DNA of 64,000 bases from Panorpa germanica. Its lineage: Eukaryota > Arthropoda > Insecta > Mecoptera > Panorpidae. This document shows positions 22,763 to 34,805 of the stretch, piece after piece. The stretch lies in assembly GCA_963678705.1 (NCBI GenBank), contig OY783220.1, positions 8,825,001-8,889,000 on the forward strand. Direction: 5' to 3'. A program made the position numbers and the translations under genes. Below the pieces are notes generated by a model, which was not told the DNA's origin, searched no databases, and saw only the letters and a program-made list of their open reading frames with translations. Within the stretch, counting starts at the first letter, position 1. The number at the start of each line of letters is the position of its first letter.

Positions 22763-23035
22763 AGGTGAAACGATACTTGGCCATTTTTGATTCGCGAAAT
22801 ATAGATGGCGATACTATACAGCAGGTTAAATATTATCAAAAAAACCATGTTTTTTTAATGTTTAAATCGTTTTATGTAAGTAACTATAAAATCTAAAGCT
22901 GCAATTAGTTAGATGAATAACGTATCTACATTTTAAGCATTCTTCCACTGACTTTTAATGAGTTGGAACCGCAAAAATAAGTTTGAAAATGAATATTGCT
23001 ATATTTTCTAGTTACATTTCAATTTTTATTATATC
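22763..23035 (+). mobile_element. repeat family D, copy 1
   Basis: GGTGAAACGATACTTGGCCA, AAATATAGATGGCGAT, CTGCAATTAGTTAGATGAAT and GAGTTGGAACCGCAAAAATA are shared almost exactly with 39121-39400, and the first part with the truncated copy at 63954. Confidence 0.8.
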
Positions 23036-23629
23036 CAAAACTTGATGATTTGAAATTTGAATTGATGAAATGATTAAACTTTGATTTCAATGTTTTCTTT
23101 CAGGCTCCAAAATTAATTCAACTGTTCTAATAAATATTAATCCCTGTTAATCTTTTGAGCACAGCGCTGAACAACTATATACGTTGCAGTGGTATACATC
23201 GTATTACCAAACGCTGTAAATCTCGTTGGATGCTAATTTAATATTATAAAAGATTCTTTTTAGTAAAAAGTTCTATTCAACAATCTCATCACAACGGGAT
23301 TTGAAACCACAAACCGGATACATGAAAGGGTTTGTTAAAAATTCATGATATAAAAAAGTTATAGCTACGGATGGAAAAATTTCTCCCTTATTTTCATGTT
23401 GCATGTATTTATTTTCATCTCTTGTAATATTCATATGTATCACTCAGACTCATGAGGAGCGCTTTTATGGAAAATATATTTTATTGTACTGGATATCTCG
23501 TACAAATTTCGAAAATTCTTTGTTCTATCGTTTTCTCCCATAGTTGAGTTTGTAGTAGACCAATGGAGTGATATGCATCAGAATTGTTTATAGCACCGAT
23601 TATTATAACCCGATCATTTAAATCAAAAA
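23036..23629. other. non-coding sequence, nothing recognised
   Basis: No gene or clear repeat supported. Confidence 0.35.
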
Positions 23630-23895
23630 AAGGGTAAATCTCGGAATGAAAGGTAATAACCGCGTATAAGTTTTTTATAAATCATTGTTTTTACATTTTA
23701 TAAATTCTCTTAAAAATCTCGAGTACACAAATTGTGATTTTCAAAGATCAAAAGTCACAAAAATCTGTTTTTTGTAGGTATCTTCTTTTCTTTGCTCAAA
23801 ATGTTTTTTAGTAAAGTTGTAGAGCATAAATTTCTCTACAAATTTAATTTATACATTTCTTTGTATGATGAACCGTTCCCGAGATAAGTCCCGCA
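23630..23895 (+). repeat. dispersed repeat family G, copy 2
   Basis: GGGTAAATCTCGGAATGAAA and TTTTTACATTTTATAAATTC match 14656-14772; the right half (CTCTACAAATTTAATTTATAC) matches 31010-31222 on the opposite strand. Confidence 0.55.
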
Positions 23896-24152
23896 GAGTG
23901 ACGGATTCCATGTAACGTGTGAACATTGCAAATCAAGAAATTAAAGTGCAATGTAATGAATGTAAAGTAAAGTGTAGTGTAATTTAATTATATTGTGACT
24001 TACCTAAATCAGGATTGTTTGGTAGATGTGTAGAACTGAGGAGGTTGCCTGCTTCTGAAATAAAAACAAAACATTAATTCATAAGTTCCTGTATGTTACA
24101 ACAAGAAGTAGAGGCAACTTCAAAACAATAAATCCCTCAACATACTCGTGAC

Positions 24153-24240
24153 CAGGGGCGACTGTACCTTAAGTGCACTCGTGCGCTGCACTACCACATA
24201 TTTATAACTTGAAAAAGAAAAAGAACCACAAAATATCATA
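24153..24240 (+). repeat. possible hAT-type transposon end
   Basis: CAGGGGCGACTGTACC is a CAGGGGCG terminus like the hAT-type element at 40411, but no matching right end or target duplication was found. Confidence 0.3.
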
Positions 24241-24683
24241 TAATACCTCAGTTACACACTGACTTTGTTCTTATGAAGTTGCAAGAAATTAACTTAATCT
24301 CTATGCCGAATTAATTAAAACTTATTTTCGCACGAAGAAATATTCCCCGCACGCTCTTCACAACGCACGTAGCTGGTCAACTGCTCGTAATGTAGTATTT
24401 CTACAAAAATTAGATCATGGAACATTTTGCAATAAAACTAGTTCTTTTCGGTTCGATGTTTCTAGATTTTTATTGAAATATAAGTATTTATTGTAATTTC
24501 TATATTTTGGGAAAAATTAGAATGCTTAAGTTTATCTAAAGGTATCGGTTATAACGTTAAATAAGTTAGATAAGTCTACCTATATTCCTTACAAGATCTC
24601 CGACGTATTTTGCAAACTTATTTAAGGTAGGACTCTCAGAATTGTATACGTAAACTCTACGTGCTAAAATAATGATTTAAATT

Positions 24684-25035
24684 TTGTTGGAGAGGTTTTA
24701 TGTCTGTAATAGAGTGACAGAGGTAAAAAACTGGATGAGTGAAAATGAAGACAGAAGAGAGGAAGGACAGTGTAAAGATAATAGAGGGTTTGTCGAGAGG
24801 AGACAAGGAAGGCAAGAGGTGAGAGACGAAGATACAGGCAAGAAAGAAGAAGAAGCAGAAAACGGAGAGAATGAAGAAGGAGTAGGGAACATGAAGAAAG
24901 AGGATCAAGAGAAGAAGAAGTATAAAGTACTTTTGAAAGTAGTAAAAGTCTAGAATAGTTTAAGTTTAGGAAATATAATACTGTAGATTGTAAAGCCGAA
25001 AGGCACCCAATTAATATAATAAATAGAAATAGGTT
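24684..25035 (+). pseudogene. purine-rich 3' fragment of a non-LTR retrotransposon
   Basis: The plus strand is a long run of GAA/GAG/AGA/GGA-rich sequence followed by TGTAAAGCCGAAAGGCACCC and a TAATAAATA tail, the usual 3' end of jockey/R1-like LINEs. Antisense leucine/serine-rich frames are artefacts of this bias. Confidence 0.5.
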
Positions 25036-25944
25036 ATTTGAATAGAAAGTTGTTAAAAAGTTACAAAATTGGTTTTCACAGGCCTCCAATTCATTACCTT
25101 CCATAGCTAGACACGTTGGTTACTTTTTTCATCTAAAATATTTATAGTTCTATTTTCGCGTTGATAATTAGTATTGGCATTAAATATTAAAACACCGCGG
25201 CTGAAATGAAATATTTTGGAGTAAGTCTGTACCATCCGTTTGACCGTTTGGCATTTGTTCGCGGTCATTTTCATTGATTTAGTTATTACGTCTGCTCTTT
25301 TACCGTTATAAGACTATTATCTGTATCCAGCTTCCCATAATTCAATGCTCTATAGGTCTGTGCAATGTATTTGATTCTGCATCCCCACGTAATGAAGCAC
25401 GAGTACTTACCAGTCCGCATTTAATACTAATTACTTGTTTGGGGTTTAACGGCATCACTCATTCATTAGTACAATTACGTTGGCTGGCTTACCAGCAAAG
25501 TACCATTGTGCCACAAATCAGGCGGATTCCTGATAAAGCCATCTGTATTCAGGTGAACGGGAGGTGATCACGAAGGATGAGGGAGTTCATGCAGAAACAA
25601 GTGGATATATTCGTACATAGCATAATTGAAATATAATAGAAAAATTAATTAGATTTCAAGCACACACCATACATTAATTTGTAATAATGTAGGAGCCACT
25701 TAATAATGCCGGCTGCTCTATTTCTAGCGTGCAGTAGAGATGTATTTATTTTGTAAAGAAATAAAAGTTCTGAAAAATAAATACTAGGAATTTAAGTTAC
25801 TTCTATTTTTGTCTCATTTGTTTTTTTCATGTAAAATAAACCATGTCTTAATTTCTATAAAACTCTACTATATATATAAATACTTCTTAATAAGACGCAA
25901 TATTATAGAAGATATTAACAATTAAATTACAACACAACATATAA
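25036..25944. other. mostly unique non-coding sequence
   Basis: No gene supported. 25430-25610 is less AT-rich and free of repeats seen elsewhere, with TTCATTAGTACAATTACG and paired GGCT motifs; it could be a regulatory or conserved block, unproven. A family A end lies at 25842-25872. Confidence 0.35.
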
Positions 25945-26412
25945 AAGGATTTGGGAGAGAGAGAGATACCACATTACTTAAGAGAAAAAGAAACAAAAAA
26001 CATGAGAAGGATTGCTAGATTTAGATTGGGAAACGAGAAGAAAGGAAGCAGATACTGGGCAAATAACGAGGAAAGAGTGTGCGGAACGGAGTTTGAAACA
26101 CTGGAGCACATTATGTTTTCCTGTCAGAAAAAAGTAATGAGCGAGAAGAATATTGTGCAGTTATTAAAGGGAGGCAGTGAAGGGAAGAGGTGGATGGCGA
26201 AGATAGAGAAAAAACGAACGCCAGAGCAGAAGTGATTTTATTCTAAAGTGACAAAGACACGAAGAGACAAAGAAGACAAGAGGTGTAGGTCTTTTTTTCT
26301 TTTGGAATTGGAATGTAATTAAGCACAATGATATGTAATTTATGGACTTAAGGCGGAAGAATGTAGTGCCTAATGGCAAAAACATTACAATAAATAAAAA
26401 AATTAATAACAA
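25945..26412 (+). pseudogene. non-LTR retrotransposon 3' end, copy 1
   Basis: The frame from 25951 encodes RFRLGNEKKG..YW...ERVCG-ETLEHIMFSC, the C-terminal tail of jockey/R1-like reverse transcriptase polyproteins. One cysteine of the usual CxxC..H..C knuckle is lost. Downstream AAGCACAATGATATGTAA and a TAAATAAA tail are shared with 29225-29612. Only the 3' end is present. Confidence 0.75.
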
Positions 26413-26734
26413 TTATTTTGTAATTGACATACTTAGGCAAGAAAGTCAAAAATAAATATTTAAAAAAAACGTCATGAAAGTATTCTACCCCCATCTAAAA
26501 ATTGCAATCTCTGTTATACAAAATAGCGTAAAAACTTATAATTGTATGAAGCAATTGATAAAGGTGTGATATTATAAAGTGATAAACAAAAGTAAATAAA
26601 GCCGAATAAATATTATTGTAATTTTAAGAATGTAAAATAGTTTATGTAATAAAATGAAATGTATTCTATGAATTTAAGGGGAAGAAAATAATACCCAATA
26701 TGCTTAATGACACATATGTTATATAAATAAATAC

Positions 26735-26805
26735 AATACAATACGTAACAGGTTACTTTTATTATGTTAGATAAACCTTAAATACATGTAACTATGTTTA
26801 GCGGA
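26735..26805 (+). repeat. family M 3' fragment
   Basis: ATACGTAACAGGTTAC...TAAACCTTAAATACATGTAACTATGTTTAGCGG matches the right ends of 50476-50732 and 34735-34805. Confidence 0.55.
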
Positions 26806-27189
26806 TAGTAACTTGAAAAGTAGACGGTCGACTGACTTGAAATTTTGATATAACGTCATTCGAATACGCGCGTGGTTTCGCGCGGTATTTACTTTCGCAT
26901 TCATTTCATATCAGACTGAGTCACAGCAATGCGTAGCCTGCTTTAGCTATATATTTCAATAAAAATTAGAAAGATCCGAAACATAAAAAAGGAATAATGC
27001 AGAGAATTGGAATGTAGTAATATCAATTAATCTTACAAACTATTTTCACAAAGAATTTGAAAACTTTCCTTATTTTTAAAAGATGTCAAGGTCAACAAAA
27101 TTAACCTATAATTATTGAAGAATTGCAATGTAAACTAATTTGAAATAACGCAAAGTTCATCATAAATAACTAACCTACAAACCTACTAC

Positions 27190-27570
27190 TTGCACATTCT
27201 GCTTCTGCATTACCACTGTGTACTAATTACGTTTAGCTGACTATGCATTAATTACAATTGCAGTTCACCAAGCCCCCAGCGCCCCCGCTCCACAATGCGT
27301 TACGTCGCGTCGGTCAACTGGTCAATCGGTGAAACAATGTATAGCAACACGCGTAAGCAATAACCTATTAATCAACAAAAACTAATTAGTCCCGGAACTT
27401 AGTATCCCGTCAAAAACTCCGCAGGGAGCGACTTCCCCTTCCCTCTTCTCCCTGACCACTGTTCATTAAGCGCTTCGTGATTGATAGATTTATATTGCCT
27501 GCATTAATTATTCATCGAGTCTAATCAAATATTGTCCGTGCAAAAGCAGACTCGCAAAACAAAACACGTA
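27190..27570. promoter_or_regulatory. candidate regulatory block rich in TAAT motifs
   Basis: Single-copy-looking stretch, more GC-rich than its flanks, with repeated homeodomain-type cores (TGCATTAATTACAATT, CTATTAATCAAC, AACTAATTAG, GCATTAATTATTCATC) and a CAGCGCCCCCGCTCC block. It contains no open frame of note. The regulatory call is inference from composition only. Confidence 0.3.
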
Positions 27571-27934
27571 CAGTGAAATATGCATATTGAGGATGTAAAG
27601 AATGTTCGATTTCCTACATTCGCGAATGTGAATGCGAATATCGGATTTTTAAATATGGCGCCAAATTTTGGCATATGGCATCAACAATTTTATTCCTGAA
27701 GTTTAATATTCCTTTACTCCATTTTAATTACTAAATGCTTTACTCAGTAGTATAATATAAATCCTATCATTTGTGTTCTCAGGAAAGATATCATTTAAAG
27801 TAGTTTATTGTAATTAAAAATCGGGTAATTTATTATATAATTGTTATTTTATATTGCAAGTTCAAGTAGTAGCTAAAATAAAAATAAAAAAGGATTTTCT
27901 TGGGAACATCTTTGAGACCAATAGGAGGTTAATT

Positions 27935-28214
27935 CCCAGTGAACATTTAGTGAAATAGAATAGCTAGGTGAAGTTCAAGTCACTCGTACATTTCAATTCT
28001 AATGTTTTACAAGTTGGAGCTACACACACAAAATCAATTTTAGTTCAAATTGATTCCCTACCTGTCGCAGGACTTTCTTTTATTCAACAGTGAGCAGTCG
28101 TTGCGCCGTTTGTAGCTCATAAAAGAGACTGAATAGAGAACAAACGCGTTCATGACGAAAAACTCATGAAAAGTAATAGAAATAAAATAGAATTTATTTC
28201 AAAATATTTACTGC
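27935..28214 (+). mobile_element. MITE family I, copy 1
   Basis: CCCAGTGAACATTTAG at the start and ATTTACTG at the end correspond to the CCCAGTAAACA termini of 41776-42150. Shared interior: GAAGTTC.AGTCACTCGTAC, TTTGTAGCTCATAAAA and GACTGAATAGA.AAC. No coding capacity. Confidence 0.7.
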
Positions 28215-28261
28215 GTTACAATATCCAATTGTATGACTGTCCATAGAAATAATACCAAAAA

Positions 28262-28432
28262 TCCATTTAACATTTTGAAAATAGGTGTGTAATAAGTTTC
28301 TTTTGTTATCTTGAAAAGCATAACTTGCACAAAAATTTTGTGAAGAGCTTTTTTGCAGATAATAATATTATCAACAACTTTTATATAAATAACTTTTTGT
28401 TATAACTTTTAAAATAAAAAAGTTACAAACAA
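28262..28432 (+). repeat. dispersed repeat family P, copy 1
   Basis: AAAAATTTTGTGAA, AAGAGCTTTTTTGCAGATAATAATATTATC and ATAACTTTTTGTTATAACTTTT match 51782-51945 in reverse orientation. Confidence 0.55.
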
Positions 28433-29224
28433 ACATAAATCTTAAATGAATGTAGTACATACGATATGTTACTAATTTTCATGGTGAAAAAGAAAATTCT
28501 TATTAACGAAAATACACAGTTCCATGACGAATTTCCTCGACTAAACATTTAATGCTCTTTTTTGTTGTTTTTCACCGTAAGAGCTTTTACATATTTGTCA
28601 CAAGTGGACCGAGAGAATACTCCAGTAGTAAAAGTCGTCCCGTTAACTTCTATGAGCATTTATCAATACCATAACACTTCTGAAACTAGAAAAGTTTTTG
28701 GCAGCAGTGCAATATGGTTTTATGGTCTTGCATACGAGTAGAAAACAACCGTGTATGGTTGGTAGGAAAACTACGATTCTGTAGTTATGTGTTTAGACTT
28801 AAGGGGGTCACAAGAGAACTAACATCATTCCCAACAGTAATGTAGCATGACTTAGATGGGTTCTGTATCAAAATTTGTTGAGGAGCCCAAGTGAAGGGTA
28901 AAGATTATCACAAAAGGAACACAAACGCTCGCATTGAATTGAAATAATTTTATATTGATTATACGTTATTACTTACAATTATTAGTCCTATGAACCTAAG
29001 AGTTTAAGTGAGATTGTGGATAACATTTTTCGAATTTTTGCTAACACACGTTTGGGGCCCTTATAGCCAGGGAGCCCCGAATCATTACGCCACTGATTCC
29101 CAACAAGATTTAGTACAATTATATTTCAGAAAACCGATAGTGCAAGAATCATAACAAATTTTCCACCACAAAGTCTAATTTCGTAAAGAATGACCAGCGG
29201 ATGGTTTTATTCTTATTAATTCTT
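28433..29224. other. non-coding sequence with one transposon end
   Basis: No gene supported. CAGTGGCGTAATGATTCGGG reads on the minus strand from 29095 leftwards, a CAGTGGCGTA-type transposon terminus; the other end was not found. Confidence 0.35.
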
Positions 29225-29612
29225 AATGCTTATACTGTAAAAATAGAGAGAAAGGATGTGCAAGGTGTGCTGGAGAGAGATAGAAACGCTGGAGCACATT
29301 AAGTATTCATGTGAGAAAAGAGTAAAAAGTGAAAAGAAGATTGTGCAGTTATTAAAGGGAAGAGGTGGATGGCAGAAATAGAGAGAAGGAGCTAGGAAAG
29401 AGAAGGAATGGCAGAGTAGAAAATATTAGCAGGAAGGAGGAAATAGTAGCAGAATGGGCTTAAGTTTATTTATTTTGTTTTTAATTTTTCTTTTTGAAGA
29501 AGAGAGAATGAGTAGATAGAATAAGGAACACGAATGAAATGTAATTAAGCACAATAATATGTAACTTAATGATTTAAGGCGGAAGAATGATAACAACATT
29601 AAAACAAAATAA
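29225..29612 (+). pseudogene. non-LTR retrotransposon 3' end, copy 2
   Basis: From about 29250 the frame reads ERMCKVCWREIETLEHIKYS then CEKR, an intact CxxC-x11-H-x4-C knuckle as in jockey/R1-like reverse transcriptase tails, followed by a stop after about 40 codons. The untranslated end GTAATTAAGCACAATAATATG..ACTTAA..GGCGGAAGAATG matches 25945-26412. 5' truncated. Confidence 0.75.
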
Positions 29613-30404
29613 TAAGTCTTAATGCATTATTCTTTTTAAGCAACCAAAGCTATAATCTTTTCGAAATTCGATCATAAAATACGGGATGTAGTTATTTCTT
29701 AAAGAGACTGATGTTACAGATGGACTAAGCACTTGTTAACTCTTCTTTTTTCGATTGCCGCACCTTAGAAATTTATATAAATCTTGGAAATCTCCCGATA
29801 CTGAAACTGATATTTTATTAAAAGAATGAATGTTTATTACGTGAGCTAGCTTTTGAATGAAGTTTGCCCACCTCTGGTATACTAATACTATAATATTTTT
29901 TAAGTATACTTTTAACCGCAAAACCTAATTGACAGTATCTTCATCTTAATGATTACAGAATACCACATGAGACAATAGAATAGTTTTTGGCACCGTCTTT
30001 TAGTCTGTGCGCCCTATGCCTACCCCATTTGGAGTAGACAGCCCGGATGGTCTAGCCTGGATGGCCATTGCTTCGCTGTTTCAATGACTACAGCCAGGAT
30101 CGTTGGCCCAAATCTCATTTGCATACATACAGCGCATTTACAACGCAATGCAAGTATATTTTGATGTTATTTACAACATGATATAGCTAATAAAACATTT
30201 CAGAATATTTAATACTTAAAGACAGAGATAGATGTCACTGTGGCATTAATTTTACTTATTAATTAGTGTTCGGTAATTTGCTATTAAGTGACGGGCGTCG
30301 TTTAAAGCAGGACACTACAAGTTGTTCTTAGAATTTCATGAATAATTCAGTACGTTCAAGAAATAACTAAACCGGGATTCTCACGAGGCGACTTGAGTGG
30401 ATCA
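29613..30404. other. non-coding sequence, nothing recognised
   Basis: No gene supported. 30000-30130 is less AT-rich (GTAGACAGCCCGGATGG) but unidentified. Confidence 0.35.
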
Positions 30405-30841
30405 GTAATTTTTTAAGAAAATCGATGGTAATACATGTATATTGGCGTTTTTATTTTAGTAAATATCTAAATGTTGACGGAGATATAGCAATTAAAAATT
30501 CGAATTGTAGTTTCAACGCTAGAAATGATCGGCCATATTCATGACGTTACATGTCTGTACTATTAAGGGTAGGTCAGTATTGAATATGCTACCTCTTTTA
30601 CGCTCTGTTGTTTAAAAGTGATAGCAACTTTGCGAACGTGATGTTACATATCTTGGAATGTTCTATAACGTTGAATCCCTTAATAATTAAAGGACAAAAT
30701 GACTTTTTTAATTGTTAATTTCTCCTAAGATATAAGGAATTATTAAAAAAAAATTTGAGATTTGAGGTTCTTGTAACCAACTTTATCAATATATACCTAG
30801 TACAGTTTTATAGAAATTAAGTCATAGGACACAAGCCCATT
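30405..30841 (+). mobile_element. repeat family A, copy 3
   Basis: Matches the family core (GGCGTTTTTATTTTAGTAAA, GATATAGCAATTAAAAATTC, CGGCCATATTCATGACGTTA) and keeps the right terminus GGACACAAGCCCAT; the left terminus is eroded. Confidence 0.75.
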
Positions 30842-31009
30842 GTGTTTACATACAAAAGTTGAATAATACTTGAATATGTTTTATTACACTCATGAAATGT
30901 GTGGCTTTAACTCTTCGTTATACCAAATTTCATATTTCTATCAGAAAGTGCAGTATTAATTTGCATTGTCTCTCTATTATTCTATACACGAATGGTGCCT
31001 CCCACTCTT

Positions 31010-31222
31010 CGCCCTATATCTCAGAAAGGATTAATCACACGAAAAAATGCATAAAGTCAAATTTGTAGAGAATTTTATGCTCTAATTGAATTTAGAACAT
31101 AGGAAACAAAATATCTGCAAAAAACACTATGAAATATTTCAGAGGACTTATAAAATACCGAAGCAAAGATTTGTACAAGTCTTTTGTTATTACTTCTCAT
31201 TCCGAGGCTAAATCCTTATTTA
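31010..31222 (-). repeat. dispersed repeat family G, copy 3
   Basis: Reverse complement shares AATGAGAAGTAATAACAAAAG, CAAATCTTTGCTTCGGTATTT-like and the CTACAAATTTGAC block with 23630-23895. Confidence 0.5.
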
Positions 31223-32151
31223 ACTGGTCCAACATAAATATATGAGATTACAAAGAGTGCAGTGTTTAAGTCTCTGGCTAGAGAAACTCTCGTAAAAACA
31301 AGGCAGGTCCGGTTCAAACAATTGTACCGGAAACAGCATGTCGTCCACCGTCTATTGTTCCCAAGTGGATTATAGACCTCCCATAGTCTGTGTTATACAA
31401 CTTTTTATAGGTTATGTTTTAAAGTACACATACAAATTGAAAATATGCGCATATGTTAGGTGACCAGAGAATTCACTTATTTTGAATTAGGTTGTGCGCT
31501 ATAACTGAACTTATATAAAACTATTTTTATTCAATTCGCAATATTATAGAAGTTATTAACATTTGAAATAATAATTTTTGTCTCTTTAATAATTAAAGTG
31601 GTAAAAGTTAGATACAACTATAATTAAGTAGTTGATGGCAATTACTTCTTTGCCTTCTTCCCCAATAGTATACCTTGCCTTCTCTATCAAACATAAGAAG
31701 TGTAAAAGAGATGCAGAATCAAAAGTCAAGAAATATTTACCGATAAAACGAAATTCAAACTTTAAATAAGTTTTATATTTTAAATTAATAAATTTTTAGA
31801 AAGAAGTGAAATTAAAAGTCAAATTAGAAAATGTAACACATCTCAGGAAGACATGTAATGATTAATTTAGTTTGTAGCAGGATAGTAGGTTGAATCTTTC
31901 TCACTGCGTTTCATTTTCTATATAGAAGGTTGAAAGGAACCTTGTAATTAGCATATAGCAAGCTGGAAGACTTAAAAGTGCACTGCAAAATAATTTAAAC
32001 AATATTGAGAATATTTAATATTGAAAATATAGCTTTATTTATAATTCTTGAATATAGATAGCGACGTCAATTGTGTATAAAAATGTCCCTTTCATTTTTG
32101 TAAATAAGAACATCAAAACAAATCAAATAAGGTAGACAAAACAACAAATTA
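31223..32151. other. non-coding sequence, nothing recognised
   Basis: A short family-A-like piece (TATTATAGAAGTTATTAACA, TCTCTTTAATAATTAAAG) lies at 31540-31605. No gene supported. Confidence 0.35.
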
Positions 32152-32455
32152 CAAATGTTTACACCAAAGAGACAGTTCTTAAAACATTTTTGTCTTTAAA
32201 AACTGTTTTAGTAAACAAAACACATTCCCAGGAGCAGTTATAAATAAGTGCAGAATGCAGTGGACAAAAGATAAGACCAGCAATTTAATAGAAATGTCCC
32301 GCCAACACAATAATTTGTGGGATACTACATTTTTATGGGACACACAGAAATGTTTGTCTGTTCAATGTGAACAGTCTGTTTTCGAAAAATAGAACTGTTT
32401 TAAAATAAAACATAAATGTTTGTTGAAAAGAAAACTGTCTCTTTGGTGTAAAATT
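32152..32455 (-). mobile_element. repeat family F, diverged copy
   Basis: TTTACACCAAAGAGACAGTT, AACAAAACACATTCCCA and AACTGTTTTAAAATAAAACA match 35938-36212; the middle differs. A second GTCTCTTTGGTGTAAA lies at its right end, in inverted orientation to the left one, giving the element inverted ends. Confidence 0.65.
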
Positions 32456-32805
32456 GGCATAATGAAATTAAACTTCTTGAAGAATTATTATACATATATC
32501 TTGAACCATCATCTGTTATTTCGATCCTGGCGTCACTGATAAGGATTTAAAGCAACACAAATGTTTGGAGTGCACAGAAACTTTTGCAAAAACCACAAAT
32601 TGTAACTTGCAGCAACTATTCAGTCAGAATCACCACAGGCGGTCCATGGCCATTGCCTTCGTCCTGCTACCCTGATGAAACCAAGCCATTGAAGGACACT
32701 TTATAGACACCGTACTTAACAAAGTTTACTATTTCATTAGAAAATAATGAATCGTAATTTAAACTAACTTTAAAGCTCTATATTCGTACGTTTTTAATGC
32801 AAGTG

Positions 32806-32806
32806 T

Positions 32807-32850
<44 letters not shown>
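32806..32850. repeat. (GTCGGC)n microsatellite
   Basis: About seven tandem GTCGGC/CGGCGT units with two or more CpG per unit, set in AT-rich sequence. Confidence 0.97.
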
Positions 32851-34409
32851 TGCACTGTAAATGTTAAATAAAGGAAATTATTTTATCAACCGGAGCTAAA
32901 AACTTTTTTGATGTAGCTGAGAGTTTGCAGTATAGTATCTACGCGTCATAATTCTACGTCAAAGCATTAAAATTATTTTACTCTTTTATTATATTTATAA
33001 AAGTTTTAGTTATGGAAACTGTGCTAAATGGAATTAACTAATTTCAATAGAGAGTTTAATTCCGGGCTCCGGAAATTAATTTCATAGTTATTTGGAACGA
33101 GATGATACTGTATATAAATTATGTTTTGGGTACAGTAATATGCCAAGTTAATTATTCAGGAAAAAGTTATATATACTTTCGAAAAATACTATCGGAATTT
33201 AGGGATTTCTTTTGTAACTTTTTCTTTGACGTCTTGCGTGATATTCATTTGTGTTAAGGAGGTACAGGACGTACTGTCAATGCAAAAAGTTTATCTCTCG
33301 GTAATACGAAATGCAAAATACAAAGTACATGAGGGACGAGAAAATATTGGGACTGTATCTTTGAAAATGAATTTTTCAATTCCCTATTACACTGCTTTTT
33401 GCTTGTTAAAATGATTTTTGTATGCATATAATAGTTAAATAAATAAAAAATTACCTATAATTAATATCAAATTTATATTAATTCAATTTAAATTCAAATT
33501 AAATATTTTAAAAAAGGAATAATAAATTTGGCAACACTGTAAATTTACGTGTGTTGACGCATGCGTGATTTGTTTCTTTGACAAATAAATTGTTTTATTT
33601 AAATATTTTCGTATATAGGTATCCTTTTGGTAATTTTCTTTTTGCTATAGTTACAGATAAGATTCTTTTATATACACCTAGTTTTTGAAACCCGTGTCAC
33701 CATTTTTTCATAGTTAAAAGTTATATTATGTGGTGAAATTTAGCTAAAAATTATGATTTGTATGGAAAATGACTATTTTTAATCATGTGTAAAAAGAAAA
33801 CTAGGAACCCTAGATCTCTAAAATTTTGAGACAGCATGTATTTTTACTATTTGTATTGACCCTCCAAATTTCACAACGCTTTCATCATTTTCGTTAACGT
33901 CCTATACCTCCTTAAGAACAGTTTCAACACAGTGTATAATGAAATATAATTTTTTAATAAATAACATCTTTTTTAAACTAAAATCTTAGATATTTTATAA
34001 ATTTTTGAGATGAAAATGGAATTTCCAGAACGTATTAAGATCATTAATTGTAATTATCGCTTTTGAGTTATTATTTATGTAAATGTGTAACACCAAACTA
34101 CAACTATAAATAATGACGTTTTGAAAGACTTGCCAAATATGATAACAGCTTTGCCAATGACCGACCATTACCAATATAGTTAAGATAAAGTTATTTATGT
34201 ATTGAAATAATAGTGTTGAACAGTGGTTGCCAATAATGGGGTAATTTATACGTATTTATTTATTTATATTTTATAATACCAAAGGTGCCATCAAATTTCT
34301 GCCTGAAAAACACGTAACATGAACATTCCATTCATACAATATGGTACTTAAGCAACACCTACTTTATTTAATCAAAAGAATCTTATTAGGTAAAGTAGGT
34401 TAAAAAACG
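32851..34409. other. non-coding stretch, nothing recognised
   Basis: The 62-codon frame at 33226 shows no motif. No gene or recurring repeat supported. Confidence 0.4.
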
Positions 34410-34669
34410 CAGGGGCGGCCTTAGCTATTGCGAGGCCCCGGGCAGCAGAACTTTGCGAGGCCTTGTTCTTTGTATAATTTATGTAAATTGAAAGAAAGTA
34501 TTTTTGATGATGATTTAAGAGAAATGTAAAAGTTTTAAATAAATAAATCTAGAGTTTAAATTTTATATTGGAAGATTTATAAAAGTTAACAAGCACAAAG
34601 ACGACAAATATTAATGATGAAAAACTAAGGTACATAAATGCCTTAAAAGATAAACGCAGTGATTCAAGT
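34410..34669 (+). mobile_element. hAT-type non-autonomous element, 3' truncated
   Basis: Starts CAGGGGCGGCCTTAGCTATT and follows the 40411 copy through GCGAGGCC..GGGCAGCAGA, AACAAGCACAAAGACGACAA and GCAGTGATTCAAGT, where homology stops before the right terminus. Confidence 0.8.
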
Positions 34670-34734
34670 ATTTTCTAAAGAGCTAGATTCAAATTCACAT
34701 GTAGTTATGAATGTTTCTACTTGTTCCGCGAGTA

Positions 34735-34805
34735 CGTGTACATTAGGTAAAATTATTTACGTAACAATGTTAAATAAACCTGAAATACACATAACTGTGT
34801 TTAGC
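34735..34805 (+). repeat. family M 3' fragment
   Basis: TTTACGTAACAATGTTAAATAA...CACATAACTGTGTTTAGCG matches the right part of 50476-50732. Confidence 0.55.

Noticed and set aside
24664..25104. 146-codon leucine/serine-rich minus-strand frame that looks like a membrane protein
   Set aside because: It is antisense to a purine-rich LINE 3' fragment; the hydrophobicity comes from CTT/CTC/TTC codons.
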